Shown here: positions 20,967 through 30,117 of the stretch, in pieces | Numbering within the stretch: position 1 is the first letter of the stretch | Layout of the letters: each line of letters opens with the position of its first letter | Source of the DNA: Lactobacillaceae bacterium | GTDB taxonomy: Bacteria; Bacillota; Bacilli; Lactobacillales; Lactobacillaceae | Direction of reading: 5' to 3' | Assembly (NCBI GenBank): GCA_031289015.1 | Contig: JAITQG010000014.1 | Location: 1 to 64,000 of the forward strand | Length of the DNA stretch: 64,000 nucleotides | The notes under the pieces: model-generated | Told to the model about the DNA's origin: nothing | The model's database searches: none | The model's input: only the letters and a program-made list of their open reading frames with translations | Program-made: the position numbers and the translations under genes

Positions 20967-21000
20967 GTATTTAATTGACCCATGCGATGAGGATAATACT

Positions 21001-22353
21001 ATGGAAAACAACACTCCAAAACGTGAATTATCACGTGATTTGAAAGCCCGCCATGTGCAGATGATTGCCATTGGTGGCGTAATTGGTACGGGTCTGTTCT
21101 TAGGATCTGGTTCGGCCATTCACAAAGCCGGCCCTTCATTGATTTTGGCCTATATCTTGGCTGGGTTGTTCGGTTATCTCATGATGCGTGCGGTCGGTGA
21201 ACTGCTCCTCTCAAATATCAAAGTTCGTTCGTTTATTGATTTTGTGCGGATTTATCTGGGTGACCGGTGGGAATTTGCGATTGGCTGGGCGTATTGGTTG
21301 GCTTGGTTGAGTTTGGCGATGGCCGATTTGACGGCGACTGGTATCTACCTACGCTTTTGGTTCCCATTCTTGCCACAATGGATTACGCCATTGATTGTTG
21401 TGATTATTTTGGTTGGGTTGAACCTATTTAATGTGCGTTGGTTTGGCGAATTAGAATCTGGTTTTGCTTCTATCAAGGTGGCAGCGATTATTGCCTTGAT
21501 TGTGATTGGGATCGGCATGATTCTTACACATTTCCACACCGGTGGGCATACGGCGTCAGTTAGCAACCTAGTCAATCATGGCGGGTTCTTTGCCACTGGG
21601 TGGAAAGGCTTTGTCTTAGCGTTCCCAATGGTCATCTTTGCCTTTACGGGAATTGAGATGGTTGGTTTGACCGCGGGGGAAACCGAAGACCCTAAGCGCG
21701 ATTTACCTAAAGCCATCAAGTTGGTGCCGGTTCGAATTGCCATTTTCTACGTCGGGGCCATTGCAGTTATCATGGCCATCTTCCCATGGAATCAAATTAA
21801 TACTGAACAATCACCATTTGTGCAAGTCTTTGCTGGCTTGGGTATTTCATTTGCGGCCTCGATTATTAATTTCGTGGTGTTAACGGCAGCTTTGTCAGCC
21901 GCGAATTCAGCCATTTTCTCAACTTCACGGACCTTGTATATTTTGGCGAAGAATTCACAAGCCCCCAAGCAATTAGCTTATGTGTCAAAGAATTTGGTGC
22001 CCACGACAGGTATGTTGGCGTCAGCGGCGATCTTATTGTTGGTGGTCTTGATGAATTATTTCTTCCCATCAAGTGTGTTTGAACTGATTTCGGGGGTTGC
22101 TAACACCAGCTTCATCTTTGTTTGGTTGTTGATCATGTTTGCCCATATTAAGTATCGTTCAACAGTCACTGACCTCAATAAAGTCTTCTTCAAGATGCCG
22201 TGGTTCCCAGCGACGAGTTTTCTGACGATCGGATTTTATATATTTGTCCTAATTGTGCTTATTTTAAGTCCTGAGACGACGATTTCGGTCATTGCAACCA
22301 TCATTTTCTTTATTTTGATGTTGGCTGGCCGCTCATTATGGATGAAAAAGTAG
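21001..22353 (+). CDS. Amino acid permease (APC superfamily, AAT type)
   Basis: A 12-segment proton-coupled amino acid transporter of 450 aa. The N-terminal HVQMIAIGGVIGTGLFLGSG is the family signature for substrate binding in the first broken helix; FAFTGIEMVGLTAGETEDPKRDLPKAI is the segment 6/loop region. The start at 21001 is preceded by GAGGA; the frame continues upstream only into the T-box terminator. The T-box in front means it responds to starvation for one amino acid, so the substrate is probably leucine or tryptophan, depending on the specifier reading. Family alone does not fix the substrate. Confidence 0.92.
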   Translation: MENNTPKRELSRDLKARHVQMIAIGGVIGTGLFLGSGSAIHKAGPSLILAYILAGLFGYLMMRAVGELLLSNIKVRSFIDFVRIYLGDRWEFAIGWAYWLAWLSLAMADLTATGIYLRFWFPFLPQWITPLIVVIILVGLNLFNVRWFGELESGFASIKVAAIIALIVIGIGMILTHFHTGGHTASVSNLVNHGGFFATGWKGFVLAFPMVIFAFTGIEMVGLTAGETEDPKRDLPKAIKLVPVRIAIFYVGAIAVIMAIFPWNQINTEQSPFVQVFAGLGISFAASIINFVVLTAALSAANSAIFSTSRTLYILAKNSQAPKQLAYVSKNLVPTTGMLASAAILLLVVLMNYFFPSSVFELISGVANTSFIFVWLLIMFAHIKYRSTVTDLNKVFFKMPWFPATSFLTIGFYIFVLIVLILSPETTISVIATIIFFILMLAGRSLWMKK

Positions 22354-22393
22354 CCTGATTTAACCAAATAAAAAATAAATTTAACCAACAAAC

Positions 22394-22435
22394 GGCGTCA
22401 TTCCGGTACTAAATTACGGAATGATGTCTTTTTTG
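22394..22435 (+). terminator. Permease terminator
   Basis: An 11-bp stem GCGTCATTCCG/CGGAATGATGT (22395-22405 and 22417-22427) followed by CTTTTTT. Confidence 0.85.
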
Positions 22436-22559
22436 TCAAGCAAGTTACACAAAACGCAAATTAAGCATAATTACTTCAAATAATTATCCTAAAATTAAGT
22501 TATTGAAAAGACAAATTAAAAATACAACTAAACGTTCACTTTGAAAGAGGGAATTAATT

Positions 22560-23123
22560 ATGACACATCGTATTCTTAAGACAAGTATTGCTGCTTTGTT
22601 CACTGTTGCGTTGTTTGCGCCTGCTACTTTGGTGTTTGCAGCTTCTGGTGATCAAGTTGATGGCACGGCAACCATTTCACTGACGCAAGATCAAACGGCG
22701 TTAACATTGAATGCGGTGCCTACCTTCTCATTTGCTGATACACCTGTTACGGCATCAACACCAGTCACGATTGCTGGCGTGGGTGCATTGAATGTCACTG
22801 ATGCTCGAGGAACATCTGATAGTTCTTGGACGGTTTCGGCCCATTCATCAATCTTTAGTACCAGTGATGCATCATTAACATTTACCCCAACGGCCTTTAC
22901 GATGGGCGTGAATGGTGGAACTTGTATCGCTGCGAGTGCATTTTCAAATATCACTGCAGCCGATATCCTTAATGGTGATACCATCTGGACAGGAACGGAT
23001 GCACCTGGAACTAGTACTTCTGGGGCAACCACCTCATCATTAACGATTCCAACCTTGCAAACATCAGGTAATTATTCATCAACCATTACTTACTCGATTA
23101 ACGCTGGCATTACAGCACCTTAA
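22560..23123 (+). CDS. WxL-domain surface protein, short
   Basis: A 187-aa secreted protein. Signal peptide residues 1-28 end in LVFAAS. The rest is a single WxL domain: Ser/Thr-rich beta strands, a SSWTVSAHS motif carrying the first W-x-V/L, and the closing TIPTLQTSGNYSSTITYSI strand. WxL domains bind peptidoglycan non-covalently. A terminator-like hairpin follows the gene, so it is probably expressed more strongly than the two genes downstream. Gene order with a DUF916/DUF3324 protein and a long WxL protein is the standard Csc-type surface cluster of lactobacilli and enterococci. Confidence 0.85.
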   Translation: MTHRILKTSIAALFTVALFAPATLVFAASGDQVDGTATISLTQDQTALTLNAVPTFSFADTPVTASTPVTIAGVGALNVTDARGTSDSSWTVSAHSSIFSTSDASLTFTPTAFTMGVNGGTCIAASAFSNITAADILNGDTIWTGTDAPGTSTSGATTSSLTIPTLQTSGNYSSTITYSINAGITAP

Positions 23124-23146
23124 TGTTTAAACTAAAACTTTGAACG

Positions 23147-23178
23147 ACTCCCTAGTGTTTTTCATTGGGGAGTTTTTC
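23147..23178 (+). terminator. Hairpin after the first WxL gene
   Basis: An ACTCCC/GGGAGT stem followed by TTTTCTC between the first and second genes of the WxL cluster; probably a partial terminator. Confidence 0.6.
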
Positions 23179-23213
23179 TCTTAAAGCATCAAAATAATTA
23201 TTGGAGAAGTATT

Positions 23214-24254
23214 ATGACACATTGGATTAAGCAAATTGGGTTGGGCGTCGTGGCCGGCTTGGCATTATTTGGGTTCACACAGACCACTAACCATGTCTTG
23301 GCTGACGGTTCGCCAAACTTTTCCGTTGCGATTATCAGTAATGAATTACAAACCAAGGACAATCTGGGTTATTTTGACCTGACCGCCACTCCAAACACGA
23401 AAACGGTGGTTAAATTCAAGCTGTTTAACAATGCCAATCAAGCCGCGACCTTTGATGTGGCGGCCCAAAATGCGATCACGAATCCTAATTTGGTGATTGA
23501 TTATGTATCCGCTAAGGCCAGTGCCAAGCAAATTACGGGCCCATACTTTACGGATATGGCATCGGTATCAGCTAGTGTTGTCACCGTGCCCGCCAATGCG
23601 ATGAAAGAAATTGATGTCACCGTGCAGACTCCAGCGGCCGCCTTTAATGGCCAAGTGATGGGTGGCGTGCGGATTACCAAGCAACTAACGGCAACTGAGT
23701 CATCACAAATGGGGATTAAGAATAAATTCTCATACGTTGGGACAGTTATTTTACGTGAAGGAACCCAACCGGCTGGGACGGCAGTGTCGTTGTCAGACGC
23801 TAAATATTCGGTCATTAACCAAGTTTCAAATGTAACGGGGGTTTTGACGAACACAGCCCAAACGTATTCAGTGCGTGGCAATGTGACCCAAAGTATCGTG
23901 AATGTTGATACGGGTGAGGTGATTAAAACGCAAAAGAGTGAAGCCCGCGAAATTGCGCCAGTTTCCCATGCAACCTTTAAGATTAATTTGACTGAGCCGT
24001 TGGTCGCCGGCAAATATGAACTGCGCTTAACAATGGATGTCGCTGGCAAAAAGAATGTTTTGATCCAGCCATTCGTGGTCACGGCGACGTCAGCCTTGCA
24101 AAACCGGATGTTAATGGTTAATCAGTGGCTTTGGCTAATTATCTTGTTGATTATCTTGCTCTTGTTGGCCATCTTTATCATCATTTTCTTGGTCTGGAAG
24201 CGTAAGAAGGACCGCGATAAAGCGGATCGCTTGGCCTTAGAAAAGACCGAATAA
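23214..24254 (+). CDS. WxL-interacting cell-surface protein (DUF916 plus DUF3324)
   Basis: A 346-aa membrane-anchored surface protein. The signal peptide ends near VLADG. The DUF916-like part covers about residues 30-170 (PNFSVAIISNELQ, YFDLTATPNTKTVVKFKLFN). The DUF3324-like part covers about 180-305. One C-terminal membrane helix (WLWLIILLIILLLLAIFIII) is followed by a basic tail KRKKDRDK, so the bulk faces outside. In other bacteria these proteins (WxLIP) bind host proteins and WxL partners. The ribosome-binding site GGAGAAG fixes the start. Confidence 0.88.
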   Translation: MTHWIKQIGLGVVAGLALFGFTQTTNHVLADGSPNFSVAIISNELQTKDNLGYFDLTATPNTKTVVKFKLFNNANQAATFDVAAQNAITNPNLVIDYVSAKASAKQITGPYFTDMASVSASVVTVPANAMKEIDVTVQTPAAAFNGQVMGGVRITKQLTATESSQMGIKNKFSYVGTVILREGTQPAGTAVSLSDAKYSVINQVSNVTGVLTNTAQTYSVRGNVTQSIVNVDTGEVIKTQKSEAREIAPVSHATFKINLTEPLVAGKYELRLTMDVAGKKNVLIQPFVVTATSALQNRMLMVNQWLWLIILLIILLLLAIFIIIFLVWKRKKDRDKADRLALEKTE

Positions 24255-24276
24255 ACTCGTGAGGAGGATACGAGCC

Positions 24277-26118
24277 ATGCGCATTAATAAAATCAGTTTG
24301 CTCGTATTTCTAGCGAGTTTACTGGCCCTGTTGAGTTTTTCGCGCCCTGCTGAGGCAGCGATTACGCCCCAACCAGACGGCTATTATCTGGTTGATTCAG
24401 GTAATGATTTAAAAACGGCGGTCGTGACGAATGGGTATACCAATATTCGGTTGTCACAAAACATTACTTTGCCGTCTGCTGGCTTTACATTAAAAACCAA
24501 TACCAGTTACAACTTTGATGGGAATGGCTTTGGTATCTTTGCCATGACCCAAGTTGGGGCGACCGATGTGATTCAAATGGCGACTGGTGATGCGGTGGTG
24601 TTGATGAATTATTCACAAACCGCCACGACAACGACGGCGACTTATGCAAGTGCGCCAAACGCTGCTGGAACAGGGACGACAACGGCCTATTGGAACAATT
24701 ATTATGGCTTGTTTAGTGGTTCGTTGACCGACCTTAAGGCGACAATGACCTATCAAAATTGTACGTTTGACTACGGTTCAATCACCGCGGCCAACGTGCA
24801 GATGTTTTATACGTATGGGGTTGATGTGAGTTTTAGTGGCAACAATCATTTTGTCCAAAACTCCACTGGCGCCCAAGAGTTCATGGAAGGTTATGGTTGG
24901 ACGGTCTTGGATGGGACGACCACGATTGATTATCTCTATAGTAATATTGCATATGGCTTAATTTCACAGGCCAATGCCGCCCACCCATATAAATTAGATG
25001 TCAATGCAGGGGCCACGCTCAATATTAATGCTCCCACGTTGGCAGCTGATAATCTTTGGTATTGGTATACGGCCCCGACTTCAGCTGAGATGATTATTAA
25101 TGGCACGCTCAATATCAATGCGCCCAAGCAAACCTTAAATTTCCTAGGTGGCGCAGTATCGTCTAGTGCCATGACGTTTAATATGACGTTTGGGCCCAAT
25201 AGCCAAACCAACATTACCGCTGGTCCGTTGTGGTCCTTTGATAATGTTAACGGGGCATTTAATACTTCGATCGGGTCGAATGCATCATTTACCTACAATC
25301 AAGCTAAAGCGGCGTCTACCGCGTTTGCTGGTACGCCGAATACCAGTGATTCATTTATTATCAATAATGCCTCGCTGGTCTCAATTGCCGGCTTAGGAAC
25401 CGGGAGCACCACTGCCTCAGCCGTCTTTGGTACCAATACGGCCATGCCAATCCAGTTACAAGTGGATTCAACGACTGGTGCGACTGGATATACAATCGGG
25501 GGCTTCACTAACGTTGCGGATACTACGGCAGCGGTTAGTTCAGCAATCAATGTGACGGGTAATATTAACCCCAATTTGGCAAATATGGCCACGGTCTTAG
25601 TTGATAATGCTGGGACCCATCCGGTTAGCACGACCGATCAAGGCGTGTATCAAAAAGCCAAACGCCTCGTCTTTACTTTAGTACCAGGCATCCTGCAATG
25701 GGTGACCTCACCAATCGGGCCGTTCCAGTATGAACACACGGTGGCCTCATTGGCTAGTTCCGGTGGGTTGTTAACCAGAACGGGCGCGGTTACTGATATG
25801 AACTTTGGTATCATGGATACTCGAGGGGCAACTCCAAACTTTAATATTAGTTTAGCGGCCACTCCAGAAACCACCGCCGATACCTTACCAGCTAATTTGC
25901 AAATGGAGTTCTTGTTAGCCAACGGAACGGCCTTGCCAATCAACACAGCGGCGACAACCCTGTTTACCGGCACGAGCATGACAAGTGCTGGGAGCGGGCT
26001 GTATACGCAAACCTATCCAGCTAACCAAGGCTTAGTTATTCAGGCCACGGATGATCATTTGATTGCCAATACGTATAACTATGATTTAACCTGGACGTTG
26101 ACTTCAGCCCTACAGTAA
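24277..26118 (+). CDS. Long WxL-type surface protein
   Basis: A 613-aa secreted protein. The signal peptide is residues 1-30 (LLALLSFSRPAEA-A). A long Ser/Thr/Asn-rich beta-strand region follows, with pectate-lyase-like phrasing (TNIRLSQNITLPSAGFTL, LNINAPTLAADN, GTLNINAPKQTL). The C-terminus ends in a WxL closing motif, NYDLTWTLTSA. The start is placed at the ATG at 24277 because GAGGAGG (24261-24267) is 9 bases upstream; a GTG at 24259 would precede that site. It begins 22 bases after the DUF916 gene and is the end of the cluster. It is probably the binding component presented on the cell wall. Confidence 0.85.
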   Translation: MRINKISLLVFLASLLALLSFSRPAEAAITPQPDGYYLVDSGNDLKTAVVTNGYTNIRLSQNITLPSAGFTLKTNTSYNFDGNGFGIFAMTQVGATDVIQMATGDAVVLMNYSQTATTTTATYASAPNAAGTGTTTAYWNNYYGLFSGSLTDLKATMTYQNCTFDYGSITAANVQMFYTYGVDVSFSGNNHFVQNSTGAQEFMEGYGWTVLDGTTTIDYLYSNIAYGLISQANAAHPYKLDVNAGATLNINAPTLAADNLWYWYTAPTSAEMIINGTLNINAPKQTLNFLGGAVSSSAMTFNMTFGPNSQTNITAGPLWSFDNVNGAFNTSIGSNASFTYNQAKAASTAFAGTPNTSDSFIINNASLVSIAGLGTGSTTASAVFGTNTAMPIQLQVDSTTGATGYTIGGFTNVADTTAAVSSAINVTGNINPNLANMATVLVDNAGTHPVSTTDQGVYQKAKRLVFTLVPGILQWVTSPIGPFQYEHTVASLASSGGLLTRTGAVTDMNFGIMDTRGATPNFNISLAATPETTADTLPANLQMEFLLANGTALPINTAATTLFTGTSMTSAGSGLYTQTYPANQGLVIQATDDHLIANTYNYDLTWTLTSALQ

Positions 26119-26150
26119 AAAAACATCAACCACTGCGTTGATGTTTTTTT
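26117..26150. terminator. Bidirectional terminator
   Basis: A 14-bp perfect stem AAAAAAACATCAAC/GTTGATGTTTTTTT with a 6-base loop between the convergent WxL cluster and the NUDIX gene. Confidence 0.88.
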
Positions 26151-26163
26151 GATGAAGGCGGTT

Positions 26164-26673
26164 TTAATCGACGGTAACGACTTGAAATTGCTGGGTTTGC
26201 TTGAATGCTTGATACAAAGCGAAAACTGTCTTGCCTGACAATGTCAAATTTTGCTTGGCAATGTCAGTTGGGTGCATCCAGGTCTTCTGATCGATTTCGG
26301 TTTGATCGATGGTCAGCAGTTCATTATCAAAGGTTTGGGCCAAAAAGACCGTCGAATAAAATTTGACTTGGTCACCGTTTGGATAGGTTGCCCGATAACC
26401 GTCCCCAGAGACCACCCCTAACGCCGTTAACTGATCGGCTTGGACAATGATGCCACTTTCTTCTAGTGCTTCTCTAGCGGCGTTCTCAGACCATGACATG
26501 TCGGGTTCAACATAGCCCCCAGGAAACGCCCAGCCCGCAAAGTCACGATTATAAATCATCATGAGTTCACCGGCGGCATTTTCTACGACCACGTCAATCG
26601 TTGGCATGATTAGTTCAAAATTATGGCCGACCTTTTCACGAATTCTTGCGATGTACGAATCATTGTATGGCAT
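26164..26673 (-). CDS. NUDIX hydrolase
   Basis: A 169-aa pyrophosphohydrolase-fold protein. The Nudix box reads GYVEPDMSWSENAAREALEE followed by SGI. The metal-binding REaLEEsG half is intact. The first Glu of the consensus (G-x5-E) is Met, a deviation that may reduce catalysis or reflect a variant subfamily. The substrate is unknown. It lies 17 bases downstream of rlmH and is probably co-transcribed with it, against the direction of the surrounding genes. Confidence 0.88.
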   Translation of the reverse strand: MPYNDSYIARIREKVGHNFELIMPTIDVVVENAAGELMMIYNRDFAGWAFPGGYVEPDMSWSENAAREALEESGIIVQADQLTALGVVSGDGYRATYPNGDQVKFYSTVFLAQTFDNELLTIDQTEIDQKTWMHPTDIAKQNLTLSGKTVFALYQAFKQTQQFQVVTVD

Positions 26674-26690
26674 AAGATGCTCCTTTGTAG

Positions 26691-27170
26691 TTACTTATGG
26701 TAGGGTGAGCCTTGGTTAATCATGAAGGCGCGATAAATTTGTTCGGTGAGCACGAGACGCATCAACTGGTGAGGCAGGGTAAATTTACCAAAGCTGATTA
26801 AGGCATCTGCGCGCGCGTTGACGGCCGGGGCGGTTCCTAATGAGCCACCAATCACAAATGTAATGTCTGACGTCCCACGCACCGTTAATTGCTCGATTTC
26901 ATGGGCTAATTCTTCTGATGTCCGTTGTGCACCTTTAATCGCTAAGACATAGACATATTCACGATCCTTAATCTTGCTTAAGATCCGTTCGCCTTCTTTG
27001 GTCATGACTTGCACCATCTGAGCATCCGATAATTGTTCAGGCGCTTTTTCATCTGGGACCTCGATGATTTCAAACTTGGCGAACTTTGATAGCCGCTTGG
27101 CATATTCGGCAATCCCGTCTTTTAGAAACTTCTCTTTCAATTTACCAACACTGATTATCCTAATGTTCAT
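26691..27170 (-). CDS. rlmH: 23S rRNA (pseudouridine-1915 N3)-methyltransferase RlmH
   Basis: A SPOUT-family methyltransferase of 159 aa that acts on assembled 70S ribosomes. The N-terminal [17 protein letters not shown], the SAM-binding VIGGSLGT knot loop and the C-terminal [14 protein letters not shown] are diagnostic. The gene is often found beside the replication origin in Firmicutes, as here. Directly upstream is the 670-base DnaA-box-rich stretch. Confidence 0.97.
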   Translation of the reverse strand: MNIRIISVGKLKEKFLKDGIAEYAKRLSKFAKFEIIEVPDEKAPEQLSDAQMVQVMTKEGERILSKIKDREYVYVLAIKGAQRTSEELAHEIEQLTVRGTSDITFVIGGSLGTAPAVNARADALISFGKFTLPHQLMRLVLTEQIYRAFMINQGSPYHK

Positions 27171-27260
27171 AGCTAACTCTTTCTTGTATCGATTCTGTTA
27201 TATAAATATTACAGGTTGTTTAAATGTGGAAAACCAGCCGATTGGTGTCAATTATTTAAC

Positions 27261-27826
27261 TTATCCACAGGATATCCACAAGTTAATTAATGCTTGTAAA
27301 TCCTATTATAACAGACTTTCAAATTGATATTGGGGTTTTCCACAGGAGTTATCAACAGATTTAGCTGGTTGCGGTGGATAACTCAATAAAGCCCCATTTT
27401 TAGCGGTTTTAATGGAGTTATACCCAGACTTATCCACAGAATGCAAACGTTGTCAGCTAGTTATCCACAACATGCTCAGCGCTGCCTGTGGATTTTTACG
27501 TAAAATATCGACAATACCCACAATAATGTTCGTGTTTATTTTTACGCGCGGAAACAAACGTGATTATATCAACACTTTAGCCGTTACGTGATCGCACCTG
27601 ATTAAGTTATTGTTGAATTTCTTAGTTATCAACAGGGTTATACTTAACTTCGTAGATTAAATGGGTTTTTAACGCCATTTTGTACAATGCAAATGGTTTT
27701 CCACATGCCGTTTATCCCCAGTGCTATAAGATTTCATAGCACAACTAAGCAAGTTACACACAAGTTTTCCACAGGAAGCCGAGTAATCCACAGTCTGTCC
27801 ACAAAGTTATTAACAGGTTATCCACA
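27261..27826. other. Second DnaA-box cluster (oriC-like or DnaA-titration region)
   Basis: The gene-free gap between rlmH and ktrB (27171-27885) holds four exact TTATCCACA boxes at 27261-27269, 27430-27438, 27461-27469 and 27818-27826. About ten near matches surround them, including TTATCAACA at 27349 and 27626, ATATCCACA at 27272, TTTTCCACA at about 27337, 27708 and 27765, and GGTGGATAA at 27373. The box density is similar to that upstream of dnaA, 10 kb away. No ORF, RNA gene or terminator was seen in this stretch. Confidence 0.8.
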
Positions 27827-27885
27827 ATCTTGTTCTCTACGTGGCACGGATTATACGGTATAATTTGATATATGGAGACTTACCA

Positions 27886-29226
27886 ATGCATAAAATTATA
27901 AACAAATTAACGCCACCCCAAATTTTGACCTTTGGTTTTTTGGTGATTATTTTATTAGGCGCATTTTTACTAACTTTACCAATTTCACATACGCATGCGT
28001 CAGTTTCATTTTTAGACGGGTTATTCACGGCGGTGTCAGCCACCACAATCACAGGACTGACCACGCTAAATACTGGTGCGACATGGACACTATTTGGCCA
28101 ATTGGTCATTATCGTGATGATTGAAATAGGCGCATTGGGCTTTATGACGTTTGCTGTGTTGTTGTTTGCCATTACGGGCCGGCGCATGGATTTAAAATCA
28201 CGTATTTTAGCGCAAGAAGCCTTGCATCTCAATAATCTGGCCGATGTGAAGTCGGTTATGCGCTACGTTATTTCATTATCAGTCATCATCCAAGCCGTTG
28301 GGTTCGTCTTATTGAGCTTTGACTTTATTCCTAAATTTGGCTTCACTGGTGGGTTGTATTATGCCTTTATGCAAGCCATCTCAGCATTTGCGAATGCGGG
28401 CTTCACTTTTTTGCCGGTCTCATTAACATTTTTCCAAACGGATCCATACGCCTTATTCATCTTTATGTTATTGATTTCAGCAGGTTCATTTGGGTTCTTG
28501 GTGTGGCGCGACGTCTTGTTGTACCATCGCGGGCAGCGCTTAAGTTTGCATACCCGGGTGGCTTTGGTCGTTTCCGGTTGGTTAACAGGTTTGGCATTCT
28601 TAGGTTTCTTCTTATCAGAAACCCTGACCGGCCACTTACCCGCTAAGTTATCAATTTTTGACAAGTTAATGAATACCTTATTCTTAGCCATTGTGCCGCG
28701 AACTGCGGGGTTTGAGATCATTCCATTGCACACGTTATCGATGGGCGCCATTATGATTATCATGTTTTTGATGTTCGTCGGTGGGACGCCAGGGTCAACA
28801 TCTGGTGGTATTAAAACGACAACGATGGGGATTTTGTGGATGCAATCAATCGCTGCCTTGCGTGGGCAAAGCGACGTCAATTTCAAGGATCGACGCTTTA
28901 GCCAAAGTATCGTTACCAAAGCTTTGATGTTGGCCTTTATCTCGATGGCGTTTGTGTTTTTGACATCGTTATTACTTGCGTTAACTGAGACCATTCCGCA
29001 TAATATGGGGATTGAATATATCTTCTTTGAAGTGATTTCAGCCTTTTCAACGACTGGCTTTAGTCTGGGGTTGACGCCAAACTTAACGGACTTTGGTAAA
29101 GTTGTCATCATGTTGGTGATGTTCGTTGGTCGAGTCGGCTTATACACTGTGATGTTCTCAGTCTTAAATATCCATCATAAAACTAAAAAATATTCGTACC
29201 CAACCGAAGAAGTTATTATCGGTTAA
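27886..29226 (+). CDS. ktrB: KtrB/TrkH-type potassium channel subunit
   Basis: The membrane pore of the Ktr potassium uptake system. It has eight or more membrane segments in four MPM repeats. Selectivity-filter-like Gly residues are visible (TTITGLTT, AFANAGFT, PRTAGFE, FSTTGFSLG). The start at 27886 is chosen because GGAG lies 8 bases upstream; the frame also runs back to 27841 through a possible TATAAT (27859-27864). The length is 446 aa. The partner KtrA is at 20015-20680, separated by the permease and surface cluster, so they are not in one operon. Confidence 0.92.
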   Translation: MHKIINKLTPPQILTFGFLVIILLGAFLLTLPISHTHASVSFLDGLFTAVSATTITGLTTLNTGATWTLFGQLVIIVMIEIGALGFMTFAVLLFAITGRRMDLKSRILAQEALHLNNLADVKSVMRYVISLSVIIQAVGFVLLSFDFIPKFGFTGGLYYAFMQAISAFANAGFTFLPVSLTFFQTDPYALFIFMLLISAGSFGFLVWRDVLLYHRGQRLSLHTRVALVVSGWLTGLAFLGFFLSETLTGHLPAKLSIFDKLMNTLFLAIVPRTAGFEIIPLHTLSMGAIMIIMFLMFVGGTPGSTSGGIKTTTMGILWMQSIAALRGQSDVNFKDRRFSQSIVTKALMLAFISMAFVFLTSLLLALTETIPHNMGIEYIFFEVISAFSTTGFSLGLTPNLTDFGKVVIMLVMFVGRVGLYTVMFSVLNIHHKTKKYSYPTEEVIIG

Positions 29227-29247
29227 GCTGTCTGAGGAGGCCGCCAT

Positions 29248-30093
29248 ATGACAATCCCCAAATTATTTGCTTCTGATGTTGATGGTACCTTTAATAATGC
29301 CAGCCATGATTATGATGCTGTATATTTTGCCAAGGTATTAGAGGAAATTAATCAACGTGGTTCGCATTTTATCATCGCATCTGGGCGTGATAGCCGGCGC
29401 ATCGCTCAGACGTTTAAGCCTTTTATCGGTAAAATCGACATCGTTTCTAACAATGGTGCCTACGTGAAGACCGCTGATGGCGAGGTTATCGGGACTTTTC
29501 CGATGGACCCCGCGGTGGTGGTTGCCGCGCATGAAATTATCGAAGCGATTCCCACTAAGTTAAAGCGGACGACCGTCTTTACCGGCATTACTAAGCACTA
29601 CATGTTTCGTCACGAGGCTTTGGTGAATTGGCAGCACACGGTTTGGTTGCTGAGCTTGTCAAAGCTGGTCTTAATCAAGGATTTTACGGATATTGATGAA
29701 CCAATTGTCAAAATAACCTTCTCAATGGACGAGCACCAGACGACGACGTTTATCCAACAGGCTCGCGCTGAATTGGACGGCAAGGCGCATGTCACGACGT
29801 CTGGCTATGGGTCCATTGATATTGTGGCCCCAGATGTTAATAAGGCGCACGGGATTCAATTGATTGCCGATTATTATGGCCTTGAAGCTGCTGATTTAGC
29901 CGCGTTTGGTGATGGGATTAATGATATTGAAATGCTGGATCTAGCGGGGCGGCCGTTTGCGATGCCAAATGGCCACATGGCACTAATCGAAGCCTATCCA
30001 GCGGCCTGTGCGGATAACAATAATAACGGTGTCTTAAAGACGATTGAGCAACTATTACAAGATAATTTGCAGGATACAAAAACCGCCAACTAG
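29248..30093 (+). CDS. Cof-type HAD-IIB phosphatase
   Basis: A 281-aa haloacid-dehalogenase-fold sugar or nucleotide phosphatase. Motif I is DVDGTF (nucleophile Asp10, acid/base Asp12), motif II is IASGRDSRR, and motif IV is GDGINDIEMLDLAG. The cap is of type IIB. AGGAGG precedes the start, and the gene is 21 bases after ktrB, so possibly co-transcribed. The substrate cannot be told from sequence. Confidence 0.92.
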   Translation: MTIPKLFASDVDGTFNNASHDYDAVYFAKVLEEINQRGSHFIIASGRDSRRIAQTFKPFIGKIDIVSNNGAYVKTADGEVIGTFPMDPAVVVAAHEIIEAIPTKLKRTTVFTGITKHYMFRHEALVNWQHTVWLLSLSKLVLIKDFTDIDEPIVKITFSMDEHQTTTFIQQARAELDGKAHVTTSGYGSIDIVAPDVNKAHGIQLIADYYGLEAADLAAFGDGINDIEMLDLAGRPFAMPNGHMALIEAYPAACADNNNNGVLKTIEQLLQDNLQDTKTAN

Positions 30094-30112
30094 CGCTTAG
30101 TTGGCGGTTTTG
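30079..30112. terminator. Bidirectional terminator overlapping the HAD stop codon
   Basis: A 14-bp perfect stem AAAACCGCCAACTA/TAGTTGGCGGTTTT. The TAG stop of the HAD gene (30091-30093) lies at the top of the stem. It also ends the minus-strand gene at 30118. Confidence 0.85.
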
Positions 30113-30117
30113 TTTGA

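Noticed and set aside
20883..21119. Open frame crossing the T-box on the minus strand and an upstream start for the permease at 20920
   Set aside because: Both overlap the T-box antiterminator and terminator; the ATG at 21001 has the ribosome-binding site.
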